Of a DNA stretch of 64,000 nucleotides, positions 16,913-25,293 are shown piece after piece. The notes below the pieces were generated by a model. It did not search any database. It worked only from the letters and a program-made list of their open reading frames with translations, and was not told where the DNA came from. The DNA is from Acidianus sp. HS-5 (GTDB lineage Archaea; Thermoproteota; Thermoprotei_A; Sulfolobales; Sulfolobaceae), in the NCBI RefSeq assembly GCF_021655615.1, contig NZ_AP025245.1:744001-808000 (forward strand), in the 5' to 3' direction. The position numbers and the translations under genes were made by a program. The number at the start of each line of letters is the position of its first letter. Within the stretch, counting starts at the first letter, position 1.

Positions 16913-17905
16913 ATGTTAGAAAAAAAACTCCTTTTTATGTTAATAATGATTTTTTCCTTGCCCATATCCTTCTTGGTCTCATTAATTTACGGTCAAATTT
17001 ACATTCCACTTCAGGAGATCTTTTCTCCTCACGGCTTTTACTACACAGTTCTCTTTAAGATTAGGATTCCTACAGTATTAGCTGCAGCGTTAATAGGAGC
17101 TTCCCTCTCAATTGCCGGAGCAATAATGCAACTCCTTTTGAGAAATCCCTTAATGGACCCATACGTAAGCGGTACAGCTTCTGGGGGGGCATTTGGTGCA
17201 GTCATGGCTTATTTTCTCCTTGCTTTTAATTTCCCATTCAATTGGATAATTTATTTCTCTCCTCTTGTCGCTTTCATCTTCTCCTTTATAGCAACTATAA
17301 TTACCTTAGCAATAGGTAAAAGGACTGGCGTTTACGGGATAATAGTTGGCGGAGTAGTAGTTTCCTACTTGTTCTCTTCGCTACTCACAGTCCTGCTTGA
17401 GGCGATAGAGTACAAGTATCCTCAAGTGCCTCCTCCATTATTCTGGTTATTAGGAGAAATTCAAATAGTAGGCTATGATTATGATGAAGTGCTGGGATTC
17501 TTGGTCTTAACTCTGGTTATCTTAGCAGTTATAGAGAGTAGGAAGTTAGATTTAGTGCATATAAGCGATGAGCTCTCTTATGCAAAGAAGATCAACCCAG
17601 GCAAATACAGAACTGCATGGATAATATTCCTGAGTATAATAGTAGGTATAATAGTCTCACAAGTGGGCATAATAGGCTTCATAGGAATTATTGTACCTCA
17701 CATAGTTAGAAGGACTGTGGGAGGTAATTCATCTACGCTTATTCCATTCTCCGCCTTACTAGGGTCTTCAATTATGATGCTCAGTAATATTATTGCGAGC
17801 GGAGCCTTGGGTTTTGTAATTCCAATTACCGCAATAACTTCAGTCTTAGCTTCTCCAATAATCATTTATGTCTTGGTGAAGGGTCGTGTTAGTGAAGGGT
17901 ATTAA
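16913..17905 (+). CDS. BtuC/FecCD-type ABC importer permease
   Basis: The 330-residue polytopic protein matches the BtuC/FecCD family: about ten helices, the motif R-I-P-T-V-L-A-A-A-L-I-G-A-S-L near 45-60, G-A-I-M-Q-L-L-L-R-N-P-L-M-D-P, and the coupling-helix region with G-I-I-V-P-H-I-V-R. It forms the homodimeric channel for the vitamin B12 or siderophore importer encoded here. It starts on the base after the binding-protein stop codon and overlaps the ATPase gene by 20 bases. Length is normal. Confidence 0.9.
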   Translation: MLEKKLLFMLIMIFSLPISFLVSLIYGQIYIPLQEIFSPHGFYYTVLFKIRIPTVLAAALIGASLSIAGAIMQLLLRNPLMDPYVSGTASGGAFGAVMAYFLLAFNFPFNWIIYFSPLVAFIFSFIATIITLAIGKRTGVYGIIVGGVVVSYLFSSLLTVLLEAIEYKYPQVPPPLFWLLGEIQIVGYDYDEVLGFLVLTLVILAVIESRKLDLVHISDELSYAKKINPGKYRTAWIIFLSIIVGIIVSQVGIIGFIGIIVPHIVRRTVGGNSSTLIPFSALLGSSIMMLSNIIASGALGFVIPITAITSVLASPIIIYVLVKGRVSEGY

Positions 17906-18566
17906 AGTCAATTTAGGAGGCAAGGAAATCCTCCATGAAGTAACTTTTTCAACCGATGGAGGAATAAACATTATCCTAGGCCCTAACGGTTCTGGAAAGA
18001 CCACGTTATTGAGAACTTTGATAGGTATGGTAAAGCCTACTGAAGGAGAAATTCGGATTGAAAAGAAGATATCTTATGTCCCATCAGAGTTCTTTCCTGC
18101 ACAAATGAAGGTTAGAGATGTACTTCTCTCAGGAGAAAAGAAGAGGAGAATTGATGACTATCTGGAGAACGCAAAAATCTTAGGCATTGAGACCTTTTTA
18201 GATAGGGAATTTTACTCTTTAAGCAGTGGTGAAAAAAGGCTTACGCTTATCTGCAAAGCTTTAACCGAAGGAGATTTAATTATAATGGATGAACCTCTCT
18301 CTAACCTTGATTTAGCAAATAAAGTAAAAATAATGAACACCATGGTTGAAATGGGCAGAAGGAAGGAATTCCTAATAACTTCCCACGAGCTTGATGTTCT
18401 GAATATTTCTGAAAAAGCCATAATAATGAAGGAAGGAAGAGTAATATATCAAGGTAAGTCCTCTGACGTTACTGAGGAAGTTCTGAGTAAAACTTACGAA
18501 GTGAAGATAAGAAAACATGAAGTTAACGGAAAAACTTTTTTCTTTGTTGATAATAGTGGATATTAA
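17886..18566 (+). CDS. BtuD/FepC-type ABC importer ATPase
   Basis: The 226-residue ATPase has Walker A GPNGSGKTT (32-40), signature L-S-S-G-E (112-116) and Walker B L-I-I-M-D-E-P (131-137), and ends shortly after the switch His region (T-S-H-E). The usual Q-loop glutamine position reads V-P-S-E-F. The GTG start overlaps the permease gene by 20 bases; a second GTG six bases later is an alternative. It completes a binding protein/permease/ATPase importer directly upstream of, and convergent with, the corrin biosynthesis operon. Confidence 0.9.
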   Translation: MLVKGIKVNLGGKEILHEVTFSTDGGINIILGPNGSGKTTLLRTLIGMVKPTEGEIRIEKKISYVPSEFFPAQMKVRDVLLSGEKKRRIDDYLENAKILGIETFLDREFYSLSSGEKRLTLICKALTEGDLIIMDEPLSNLDLANKVKIMNTMVEMGRRKEFLITSHELDVLNISEKAIIMKEGRVIYQGKSSDVTEEVLSKTYEVKIRKHEVNGKTFFFVDNSGY

Positions 18567-18827
18567 GTCAAATTCATTCTATTCTCTAATTATAGAAATA
18601 AGGTTATGACGTAAAGATACGTGTAATTTTTCTCGTTCACTATTAAGAGAGTATTGAATACTATTTATAGATATTGAATGATAAATAGAAATAATATAAA
18701 GGATTTAAAGCGAGAATATTAAAAAATTATATCTATTTCTCCTTATGGTTTATCATTAGTATTTAATAAAAGTGATGTTAATAATATTTATAAATCCTCT
18801 TTCTCATAATATTTATTTAGATCACGA
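18567..18827. other. AT-rich spacer, no gene seen
   Basis: This stretch separates the importer operon from the 3' end of the corrin operon. I see no RNA gene, repeat or open frame with support apart from the very short frame annotated at 18828. Confidence 0.45.
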
Positions 18828-18887
18828 ATGGCAAAGAAAGGAAAGAAATCAAAGGGACAGTCACAAGGCGGAGAGAGCAAACAATAG
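18828..18887 (+). CDS. Possible 19-residue Lys-rich micropeptide
   Basis: The frame encodes a 19-residue peptide beginning M-A-K-K-G-K-K and ending with a Gly/Ser/Gln-rich tail. It lies in an otherwise empty spacer between convergent operons, with TATA-like sequences at about 18784-18794 and 18809-18818. Small basic peptides of this kind occur in Sulfolobales, and the 41-residue protein at 49008 begins with the same M-A-K-K. The frame is so short that chance cannot be excluded. Confidence 0.3.
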   Translation: MAKKGKKSKGQSQGGESKQ

Positions 18888-18921
18888 CGACCTAAGATAT
18901 TTTCCTTTCTTATTATTTAAG

Positions 18922-19911
18922 TTAATGTTTTCTTCTTTTTCCTTCTGCTATAACTTCTTCAGCTTCCAATCTTAATTCGGGATTAATTTTAGCTTCAGCT
19001 AAAACTTTTTCAGCTTTAGTTATTAGCTCATTTTCGTTACCTTTACCTTCTCTTATCGCATGTATTAGCTCCTTTAAGTACTCTTCACCGAATATTTTAT
19101 CAATGGAATATCTAGCTTCAAAATACTTCAGCTTATCTTGATTAGCAACCCTAAAACTGGTATAATGATTTTCGTCATAAGCACTTGATTTAAAATTAAA
19201 CTTCTCAGGAGTAAGTATTTTTCCTACAACAATTACCGCATCCCTAGTAATTTTTTCCTCCTTAATTTTTTCGGCAATGTCCTTTAAAGTACCTTTGATT
19301 ATCTTTTCTTCTCCCTTCCACGTTGCCTTGTAAACTACAGCTATTGGAGAATTTTCTGAAACTCCTCCTTCCTTAAGTTCTTCAACTACTTTATCTATAA
19401 CATGGACACCAGTATAGATGACCATTGACGCTCCCTTATTTAAGAAAGGGGCGTAATCCTTTATTGAACCATCCATTGGGACTGAAGCAGAGGCTCTGGT
19501 AATAATTACCGTTTGTGAAACTCTAGGTAAAGTAAGTTCTATACCCAAGGAGCTTGCTGCGGCAATAGCTGCAGTTATCCCCGGTATAAGCTCGTGATCT
19601 ATTCCCTCCTTTTTTACAGCTTGTAATTCCTCATTTAAAGCTCCATAAATTGAGAAATCTCCAGATTTAAGCCTAGCAACCAACTTACCTTCTTTAGCCT
19701 TCTTAATCATGATATTAACGATCTCCTCATGTGTTAACTCGGCAGTATTTATCACTTCAGCTCCCCTCTTAGCCCAGTTCAATATCTCTGGGTTTACTAA
19801 AGATCCTGCGTAAAGTATCACATCAGCTTCTTCTATGTATTTCTTTGCCTTAACGGTAATTAACTCAGGATCTCCAGGACCAGAGCCTATAAAGGCTATC
19901 TTACCTTTCAT
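18922..19911 (-). CDS. cbiF: Cobalt-precorrin-4 C11-methyltransferase with C-terminal extension
   Basis: CbiF methylates C11 of cobalt-precorrin-4 with S-adenosylmethionine. The tetrapyrrole methylase hallmarks are present: F-I-G-S-G-P-G-D-P-E-L-I-T at about 7-19, Y-A-G-S-L-V-N-P, R-L-K-S-G-D-F-S-I-Y-G and I-P-G-I-T-A-A. The methylase core ends near residue 250. A charged helical tail of about 75 residues follows (E-x-x-L-K-E-L-I-H-A-I-R onward) that I do not see in the standard 250-residue family members. It is the last gene of the corrin operon, overlapping cbiL by four bases. The tail might mediate enzyme-enzyme contact; that is speculation. Confidence 0.9.
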   Translation of the reverse strand: MKGKIAFIGSGPGDPELITVKAKKYIEEADVILYAGSLVNPEILNWAKRGAEVINTAELTHEEIVNIMIKKAKEGKLVARLKSGDFSIYGALNEELQAVKKEGIDHELIPGITAAIAAASSLGIELTLPRVSQTVIITRASASVPMDGSIKDYAPFLNKGASMVIYTGVHVIDKVVEELKEGGVSENSPIAVVYKATWKGEEKIIKGTLKDIAEKIKEEKITRDAVIVVGKILTPEKFNFKSSAYDENHYTSFRVANQDKLKYFEARYSIDKIFGEEYLKELIHAIREGKGNENELITKAEKVLAEAKINPELRLEAEEVIAEGKRRKH

Positions 19912-20555
19912 TTTTCCTTCACCTTACATATTAAAGTTGCAAAATAGTCCTTTTCTTCATTACCTTTTAATTCATCAATTTTCTCTCCTTCCATGTAACA
20001 TCTCCTTGCGTAAATTATTTCGTAAGAAGAAAGGATACTTTTAATCTCTTCTAAATTCTCATTAGCTTTCATTACTACTATAGCCTCAAATTTTCCTTTA
20101 GCTAAATCTATTAAATCAAGCCTGTCTGCAGGAATAACTGCTATAGCCTCATTTTTCAGAGCTAGAGGAATTTTAATTTTCGAAGGGCAGGCAGTAATTG
20201 AAGTTACTCCTGGAATTATTTCAACCTCCTGGCAGTTCAAGAACGAGAAGACTCTGAAGAAAGTGCTGTAAAGTGTTGGATCTCCTAAGGTTACAAACGC
20301 AGAGACTTCCTTAGCTTTCTCACAGATTGTTTTAGCTATTGCCTTCAGTTCCTCATCGCTTACTTCCTTCTTCATTGGAAAGCCTAATGTAACTATTTCA
20401 CCTTTTGTAAACTTTTCAACTATTCCTAAGGCCAAACTTCTGTTAGTACCGGTAGAGTAAGGAACGAATACTACTTCAGCACTTGATAAGACCTTCATTG
20501 CCTTTAGAGTAATTAATTCTGGATCTCCTGGACCTAAACCTATTACATAAATCAA
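19908..20555 (-). CDS. cbiL: Cobalt-factor II C20-methyltransferase
   Basis: The 215-residue enzyme methylates C20 of cobalt-factor II, the first methylation after cobalt insertion. It has the methylase start V-I-G-L-G-P-G-D-P-E-L-I-T-L-K-A and the CbiL-specific V-P-Y-S-T-G segment followed by S-L-A-L-G-I-V. T-L-G-D-P-T-L-Y-S-T-F at about 93-103 and I-P-G-V-T-S-I-T-A at about 119-127 complete the active site. It overlaps its neighbours cbiT and cbiF by four bases each, showing tight translational coupling. Confidence 0.9.
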   Translation of the reverse strand: MIYVIGLGPGDPELITLKAMKVLSSAEVVFVPYSTGTNRSLALGIVEKFTKGEIVTLGFPMKKEVSDEELKAIAKTICEKAKEVSAFVTLGDPTLYSTFFRVFSFLNCQEVEIIPGVTSITACPSKIKIPLALKNEAIAVIPADRLDLIDLAKGKFEAIVVMKANENLEEIKSILSSYEIIYARRCYMEGEKIDELKGNEEKDYFATLICKVKEK

Positions 20556-21124
20556 GGCTTCTCACCGTAAACTATGAAAATTGGATTCCTTGAAATCATT
20601 GCATAACCTTTAGAAGTATTCATTCCCTTTGCTACAATTACCTCAATTATTTGAGGATTATAGTTCAATGAAGACAGAACCGATATAGCCTTTACTGCTG
20701 TTTCCAATAATATAGCGTCAAGGACAATCCTTCCTTTACTTTTAAGCAATCTATCTACCTCAATTATACTCGCATCCAGATTTTCTGAACCGCCTACAAA
20801 TACTGCATCTATTTCCTCTTTTATTTCCTTTAACGCAGAAGGAGATTCTCCTTGTATTATTTCCACGTTATTAATGTTAAACTTCTCAACGTTCTTTCTA
20901 GTAAGTTCTATAGCCTTAGGATCTTTTTCTATAGCGTAAACTTTTCCTTTGCTTCCTACATAAAGCCCTGCCTCAACTGTAACACTTCCTGTCCCACTAC
21001 CTATATCTACAAATTTTGCCCCATGAAAGAGCTTAGCCTTTGATATTGCAATTACCCTTATTTCCTCTTTTGTCATTGGAATTTTCTCATCTCTTATAAA
21101 CATTTCATCCGGAATTCCTAACAC
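20552..21124 (-). CDS. cbiT: Cobalt-precorrin C15-methyltransferase (decarboxylating)
   Basis: The 190-residue protein is a class I methyltransferase with V-D-I-G-S-G-T-G-S-V-T-V-E at about 39-51 as the S-adenosylmethionine loop, preceded by the typical CbiT opening P-D-E-M-F and M-T-K-E-E-I-R. It methylates C15 and removes the acetate carboxyl at C12. In many bacteria CbiT is fused to CbiE (CobL); here the two are separate genes several kilobases apart. It overlaps cbiL by four bases and cbiD by one. Confidence 0.9.
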   Translation of the reverse strand: MLGIPDEMFIRDEKIPMTKEEIRVIAISKAKLFHGAKFVDIGSGTGSVTVEAGLYVGSKGKVYAIEKDPKAIELTRKNVEKFNINNVEIIQGESPSALKEIKEEIDAVFVGGSENLDASIIEVDRLLKSKGRIVLDAILLETAVKAISVLSSLNYNPQIIEVIVAKGMNTSKGYAMISRNPIFIVYGEKP

Positions 21125-22152
21125 TAAAGATCACCTTCCTCTGCCAAAACTTGTCCGTCATCCGATAAAATTATAACGCCTTTCTTTACTTGAAACTTAG
21201 ATAAACGGGAAAGAACTCTCTTGGCAATTATACTCATTACTTTTTTCCTCTCTTCTAAAGAGAGAGACTCTAAAGCTTCAGCAACTGTTAATGAGTTTGC
21301 TATTTCCCTTATTTTTTCTGTTGATAACCCAGAAACAACTGACGCATAAACAATGCTTTCTATCCTCGCGTCTCCGAATTTGCTGTGAGTGTTTAGAAGG
21401 CCTGCAGAGACTTTAGTTATCTTCCCTGGAAGGCTTACTATTACTACATGAGAAAATCCTTCGTCTATTGCAAGCTTTATGCTGTCTCCTATCCTGTCTC
21501 CTATTTTAACCACAACATCACCGTAGATTTTCTTGGCGAAGGAGAAGCTTGTATTTCCTGGAGCTAGAACTACTTTATTGTTTCCGGTTGCTTTAATAAC
21601 GCACATTTCAGTTTTTATATGGTCAATGTAATCCTCATCACTTACTGGGTATTCAATTCCTGTTGTTCCCAAAATTGAAATTCCTCCGCTTACTCCTACG
21701 TCAGGATTCATTGTATTCTTTGACAGCTCCTCTCCATTAGGAACAATTATAGTAACCTTTACCTTATCCGTAACTTCCTTTAACGCATCTATTATCATCT
21801 GCCTAGCTATAGGACTTATTGATTTTTCTCCTATTTCCAACTTCAAACCAGGCCTGGTGACTGTTCCAATTCCTTTACTTCCTATAATTTGTACCGAAGC
21901 TGAAAGCTCACTGCATGCGGTTATTTCTAGACCGTCAAGAACGTCAGGATTATCTCCTGAGAACTTCTTCACTTTTGCGCATTTTCCTTCAAAGTATTCT
22001 TCTACTGGTATCTCTATCCTGATACCTATTGGAGTTGGAATTGTAACAGAGGAAGGAGTTTCGCCCTTTGTCAAGTAAATTGCTGAAGCTTTTGCAGCCG
22101 CAGCGGCTACTGCTCCAGTAGTTATTCCAAACCTTTTAAGAGTTTGAATCAA
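21124..22152 (-). CDS. cbiD: Cobalt-precorrin-5B C1-methyltransferase
   Basis: The 342-residue protein has the CbiD opening R-F-G-I-T-T-G-A-V-A-A-A-A-A-K-A-S and the later N-P-D-V-G-V-S-G-G-I-S-I-L-G-T-T-G-I segment. CbiD belongs to the oxygen-independent route and methylates C1, which together with CbiG, CbiX and CbiH shows the early-cobalt, anaerobic pathway even though an oxidase gene is present elsewhere in the window. It overlaps cbiH by 17 bases. Length is typical. Confidence 0.92.
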   Translation of the reverse strand: MIQTLKRFGITTGAVAAAAAKASAIYLTKGETPSSVTIPTPIGIRIEIPVEEYFEGKCAKVKKFSGDNPDVLDGLEITACSELSASVQIIGSKGIGTVTRPGLKLEIGEKSISPIARQMIIDALKEVTDKVKVTIIVPNGEELSKNTMNPDVGVSGGISILGTTGIEYPVSDEDYIDHIKTEMCVIKATGNNKVVLAPGNTSFSFAKKIYGDVVVKIGDRIGDSIKLAIDEGFSHVVIVSLPGKITKVSAGLLNTHSKFGDARIESIVYASVVSGLSTEKIREIANSLTVAEALESLSLEERKKVMSIIAKRVLSRLSKFQVKKGVIILSDDGQVLAEEGDL

Positions 22153-22909
22153 CGACGTGTAGATCGTACCTCCTCTCGTATCCTCTTGGTGTTATTATTT
22201 TATTGTTATAAATATAAGACTTTGAATTTCCCACAATAATAGTTGTAATCATATTTATTTTATTCAAAAACTCCTCCCAAGATAACAAAGTTGATACAAA
22301 AACTTCCTCATCTTCCCTATAGGCAGATTTAACAATTCCTACTGGCGTATCTCCTTTTTTCTTTACATCTTTAATAATCTTCATAGCCTCTAAAAGTAAC
22401 GGCTTATTTATAGGGTTGTAAAGCACAATGACGAAGTCACCTTCCGCTGCTTTCCTTACTCTGGTAAGGATTTCTTCAGGAGGAATAAGCAAGTCGCTGA
22501 GACTGATTACTGCGAAGTCCATGGAGAGGGGAGAGCCTAACTTTGCGGCAACCGCGTTTGCGGCAGTTACTCCTGGAATTATTTGAATTTCAACGTTTAC
22601 GTTGTTTTTACAAGCCATGTCGTAAACTAGTCCAGCCATACCGTAAACTTGAGGATCACCACTTGAGACTACTGCAACCGTGTGACCTTCCATTGCTTTC
22701 TCAATTGCAACTTTAGCTCTGTAAACTTCTTCCCTCATCTTTGCAGTTATTACTTCCTTCCCGTCAAGCAGGTCTTGAATTAGCTTAGCGTAAGTAGTGT
22801 AAGCTACTACTACGTCGCTCTGTCTTATTGCCTCAAGCATCTCTAAAGTCCTAGTTTCTTTTCCTCCTGGGCCTATTCCAATAACGAATATCTTACCCAT
22901 TTTTACCAC
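22136..22909 (-). CDS. cbiH: Cobalt-precorrin-3 C17-methyltransferase (ring contraction)
   Basis: The 257-residue methylase has I-G-I-G-P-G-G-K-E-T-R-T at about 10-21, where a second G replaces the usual D-P of the other methylases in the operon, as is characteristic of CbiH/CobJ. It also has V-V-S-S-G-D-P-Q-V-Y-G-M-A-G near 80-95 and I-P-G-V-T-A-A-N-A-V-A. It methylates C17 and drives ring contraction. M4 (M-G-K-I-F) could be the true start. It overlaps cbiX-cbiC by 17 bases and cbiD by 17 bases. Confidence 0.9.
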   Translation of the reverse strand: MVKMGKIFVIGIGPGGKETRTLEMLEAIRQSDVVVAYTTYAKLIQDLLDGKEVITAKMREEVYRAKVAIEKAMEGHTVAVVSSGDPQVYGMAGLVYDMACKNNVNVEIQIIPGVTAANAVAAKLGSPLSMDFAVISLSDLLIPPEEILTRVRKAAEGDFVIVLYNPINKPLLLEAMKIIKDVKKKGDTPVGIVKSAYREDEEVFVSTLLSWEEFLNKINMITTIIVGNSKSYIYNNKIITPRGYERRYDLHVVDSNS

Positions 22910-23894
22910 GAGCGTAACGAATTATTTCGTTCATAATTGAAACTGCAATATTACTTCCTCCGTAATTTCCTCTCAGAACTATGCAAGGAATATCAGAGGA
23001 AATAAGCCTCTCCTTTGCCTCAACTGCGTTAGTGAATCCAGGTGGAGTTGCTACTATTAAAGGTACTTCTACTCCTTCCTCTTCGTGCATCTTAATTACC
23101 TCAACTAGTGCAGTTGGAGAATTACCTATTACCGCAATTTTAGGTTCTTTTGAAAGTCCTATCCTTATTCCTGCGGCTGTTCTAGTTATTTTTAATTTTT
23201 TAGCAAGCTCTAGTGCATCATCTAAATAATTCTCAGCGTTCCACCTTAATCCTGCTTTAACCATCTTAACGTCAGTTAGTATCCCTACGCCAGATTTTAA
23301 TGCTGATACTCCCATCTCTATTGCGTCTTTACTTATGTAAATATGCCTTGCAATCTCTAGGTTTCCACTTGCATAAACTGCTCTACTTATTATTTCTAGC
23401 TCTTCTCCATTTTTTCCAGTTATTTCACTTACTTTCTGCCTCGATAACTCCATGGAATTCTCTTCTATTTCTTCAGGATCTTCCAAAAATCTAAAGGAGT
23501 CATCTTTCCTCACAGCTGAAGATATCCTATAAAGTAATGATAACTTTACTAGTGGAGAATCTGCTAAAGGTCTAGTGAAATAAACCTTAACTTTCTTATT
23601 CTCGTACTGAGCTTCCTCCCATTTATAAAATTCATTAACTTCAAATGAACCCATTATATCTTTAGCTACGTGATTTCCTCTACCTAGGAAAGCTAAGGCA
23701 AATATGAACTTGTTAATTCCTTTCTCCAATAATGATGAGACTAAGTTCCTCCAATTCGGTTCAGTAAATTCGTTATGAGACAGATAAACCGGTATTGATA
23801 ATTTCTCTTCAATGTATTTCGCTACTCCTTCCATATCATCTACAAAGGTTTTCCTTCTGGAACCGTGGGTTATGATTATTATTGCTGTATCCAC
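22893..23894 (-). CDS. Fusion of sirohydrochlorin cobaltochelatase and precorrin-8X methylmutase
   Basis: The 333-residue protein joins two corrin enzymes. Residues 1-115 are a short CbiX chelatase with the metal-binding H10 in I-T-H-G-S-R and a second His, H75, in G-R-G-N-H-V-A. Residues about 150-333 are a CbiC methylmutase with A-S-G-N-L-E-I-A, G-V-G-I-L-T-D-V-x-M-V and a late A-V-I-G-N-S-P-T-A-L segment. The catalytic His of CbiC/CobH, expected in R-x-I-H-A-x-G, is Tyr here (R-A-V-Y-A-S-G, Y174). The fusion places cobalt entry and the final methyl migration in one protein. The GTG start is the only one that keeps the chelatase N-terminus. It is the first gene of the cbiXC-cbiF transcript. 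Confidence 0.88.
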   Translation of the reverse strand: MDTAIIIITHGSRRKTFVDDMEGVAKYIEEKLSIPVYLSHNEFTEPNWRNLVSSLLEKGINKFIFALAFLGRGNHVAKDIMGSFEVNEFYKWEEAQYENKKVKVYFTRPLADSPLVKLSLLYRISSAVRKDDSFRFLEDPEEIEENSMELSRQKVSEITGKNGEELEIISRAVYASGNLEIARHIYISKDAIEMGVSALKSGVGILTDVKMVKAGLRWNAENYLDDALELAKKLKITRTAAGIRIGLSKEPKIAVIGNSPTALVEVIKMHEEEGVEVPLIVATPPGFTNAVEAKERLISSDIPCIVLRGNYGGSNIAVSIMNEIIRYARGKNG

Positions 23895-24003
23895 ATTAAT
23901 GGATAGCTTATCCAGGATATAAATATATTTTATAAACCTATTTTTGGTCTCTTCGCTTTAGGCGTTAAGTCTCATTATCGAGTTAAAAGTAAGTTTATAC
24001 TTA

Positions 24004-24132
24004 GTTAGACCCTGAAGGTCAAAGGTACACGGGACAGTACACAACGCATATAACTCTGTGGAATAGTAGAAATCATATGTCAGATAGTTTTGTTATATAC
24101 ATACTACATTACCTTGACCTTTAAGGACTAAC
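24004..24132. repeat. 129-base element bounded by ~24-base imperfect inverted repeats
   Basis: The left arm (24004-24027, starting GTTAGACCCTGAAGGTCAA) and the reverse complement of the right arm (24110-24132, starting GTTAGTCCTTAAAGGTCAA) agree except for three mismatches and one indel. The interior is AT-rich and non-coding. It lies between the start of cbiX-cbiC and the 3' end of the broken ATPase. A miniature inverted-repeat element or a hairpin RNA are both possible; no clear target duplication is visible. Confidence 0.5.
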
Positions 24133-24183
24133 CATGTATAACCAATTGATAAGAATTGAACTACTCTATAAAGCATAAAGTTT

Positions 24184-25258
24184 TCATTGTTTGAAAGCCT
24201 TACCTATTAACGGCTCTGAGGGACAATATTTGTCGTCAACTTTAGTTAACCAGGAGGAATCGAGTAAATGATTTAAGTAATTACTAAGTTCTGAGTCAGA
24301 AATTTTTATTCCCTCTTTTGCCTCTAATTCATTTTTTATTCCACTCCAATTATTGCAATCAACTGTTGACCTCATAATAGTATAATATCTTTCCTTAGCT
24401 ATCATTTTATCTAGCAAAAAATGCTCAAATTCATTTATGATGAGTTTCTTAGCATAAGCTAAAGTTTCATTCATTGCTTTATCAAATTCTCTTATTTCAT
24501 AATATCTAAAACCGAAATAAGTTAACCAACCTGGAATTCCTCCTAGTTCATTATAAACCTTCTCACAGTCGCTGAAATTTATTTTCAGTTCATTAAATCC
24601 CCTCCTAAGGAATTCTACCGCATCTTCCTTGGTGAAAGGTTTTAGTTCAACTCTTGAAAAAGCTCTACCAAATAATGGAGATTCTGAATCTTCTAATTTT
24701 AGAAATTTTAGTAATAAACCCATTTCTGAACCGCTGAGTATTATTTTAACTTTCCTCAAATTATCAAAGGCATAAGCTAAAGTAGGTAATATGTTAAACC
24801 CTCTCGTTTTATGAAGTTCTTGAGCTTCGTCGAGGACTAAAATTACCTTATCTTCAGCCCAATCATTTAAGGAATCTACGATGGAAGAAAAGCTTACTCT
24901 ATTCTCCTTTCCCCAGCCGAAATAAATTTCGTTGTCCATTATTTTTATTCCCTTAATTTTCTTCAGAAAATTAATAAGTTCAGGGAATTTTTTTAGTTAA
25001 TCTATTAATTTCGTTTTGAATTTCTAGAATAAAATCTTTATAATTAATGTAAGTTTTCTCCTCAAATTTCCTTAAATCTATATAAACATAAGGATAACCT
25101 AATTCCTCTAACGAAATTCTTATTAGTGGTGATTTTCCAGTTCTCCTTAAACCTAACACTAGAGTTGTCGGAGATAATAGGGATTTTATTCTTTCAATTT
25201 CCTTTTCTCTATCAAAGAAATCTTCTCTCCTAATTTTCGGTGCCGGGTCAAATAGCAC
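24184..25258 (-). pseudogene. AAA+ (archaeal ATPase family) gene with frameshift
   Basis: The two halves together encode a typical archaeal MNS-type ATPase of about 350 residues. The first half (24980-25258) has R-R-E-D-F-F-D-R-E-K-E-I and Walker A G-L-R-R-T-G-K-S. The second (from about 24998 down to 24184) has L-V-L-D-E-A-Q-E-L (Walker B), L-S-G-S-E-M-G sensor 1 and S-P-L-F-G-R. The frame shifts by +1 at a run of seven A (T on the plus strand, 24988-24994), after which the other frame reads F-P-E-L-I-N-F-L. One A fewer would restore the gene, so slippage, a sequencing error or true decay are all possible. It interrupts the corrin operon between cbiE and cbiX-cbiC. Confidence 0.75.
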
Positions 25259-25293
25259 TTCTACCCCTAGAAGTAACTTCTACCCATAGAAGT
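25257..25293. promoter_or_regulatory. Two tandem perfect palindromes at the ATPase start codon
   Basis: Two 18-base units, each ACTTCTA-N4-TAGAAGT, lie at 25257-25274 and 25276-25293, one base apart, with spacers CCCC and CCCA. The first overlaps the GTG start codon of the ATPase gene (25256-25258), the second reaches the stop codon of cbiE. Both are perfect over 7+7 bases. They could be a tandem operator, an RNA hairpin pair controlling translation, or a recognition site of a mobile cassette. Confidence 0.7.
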
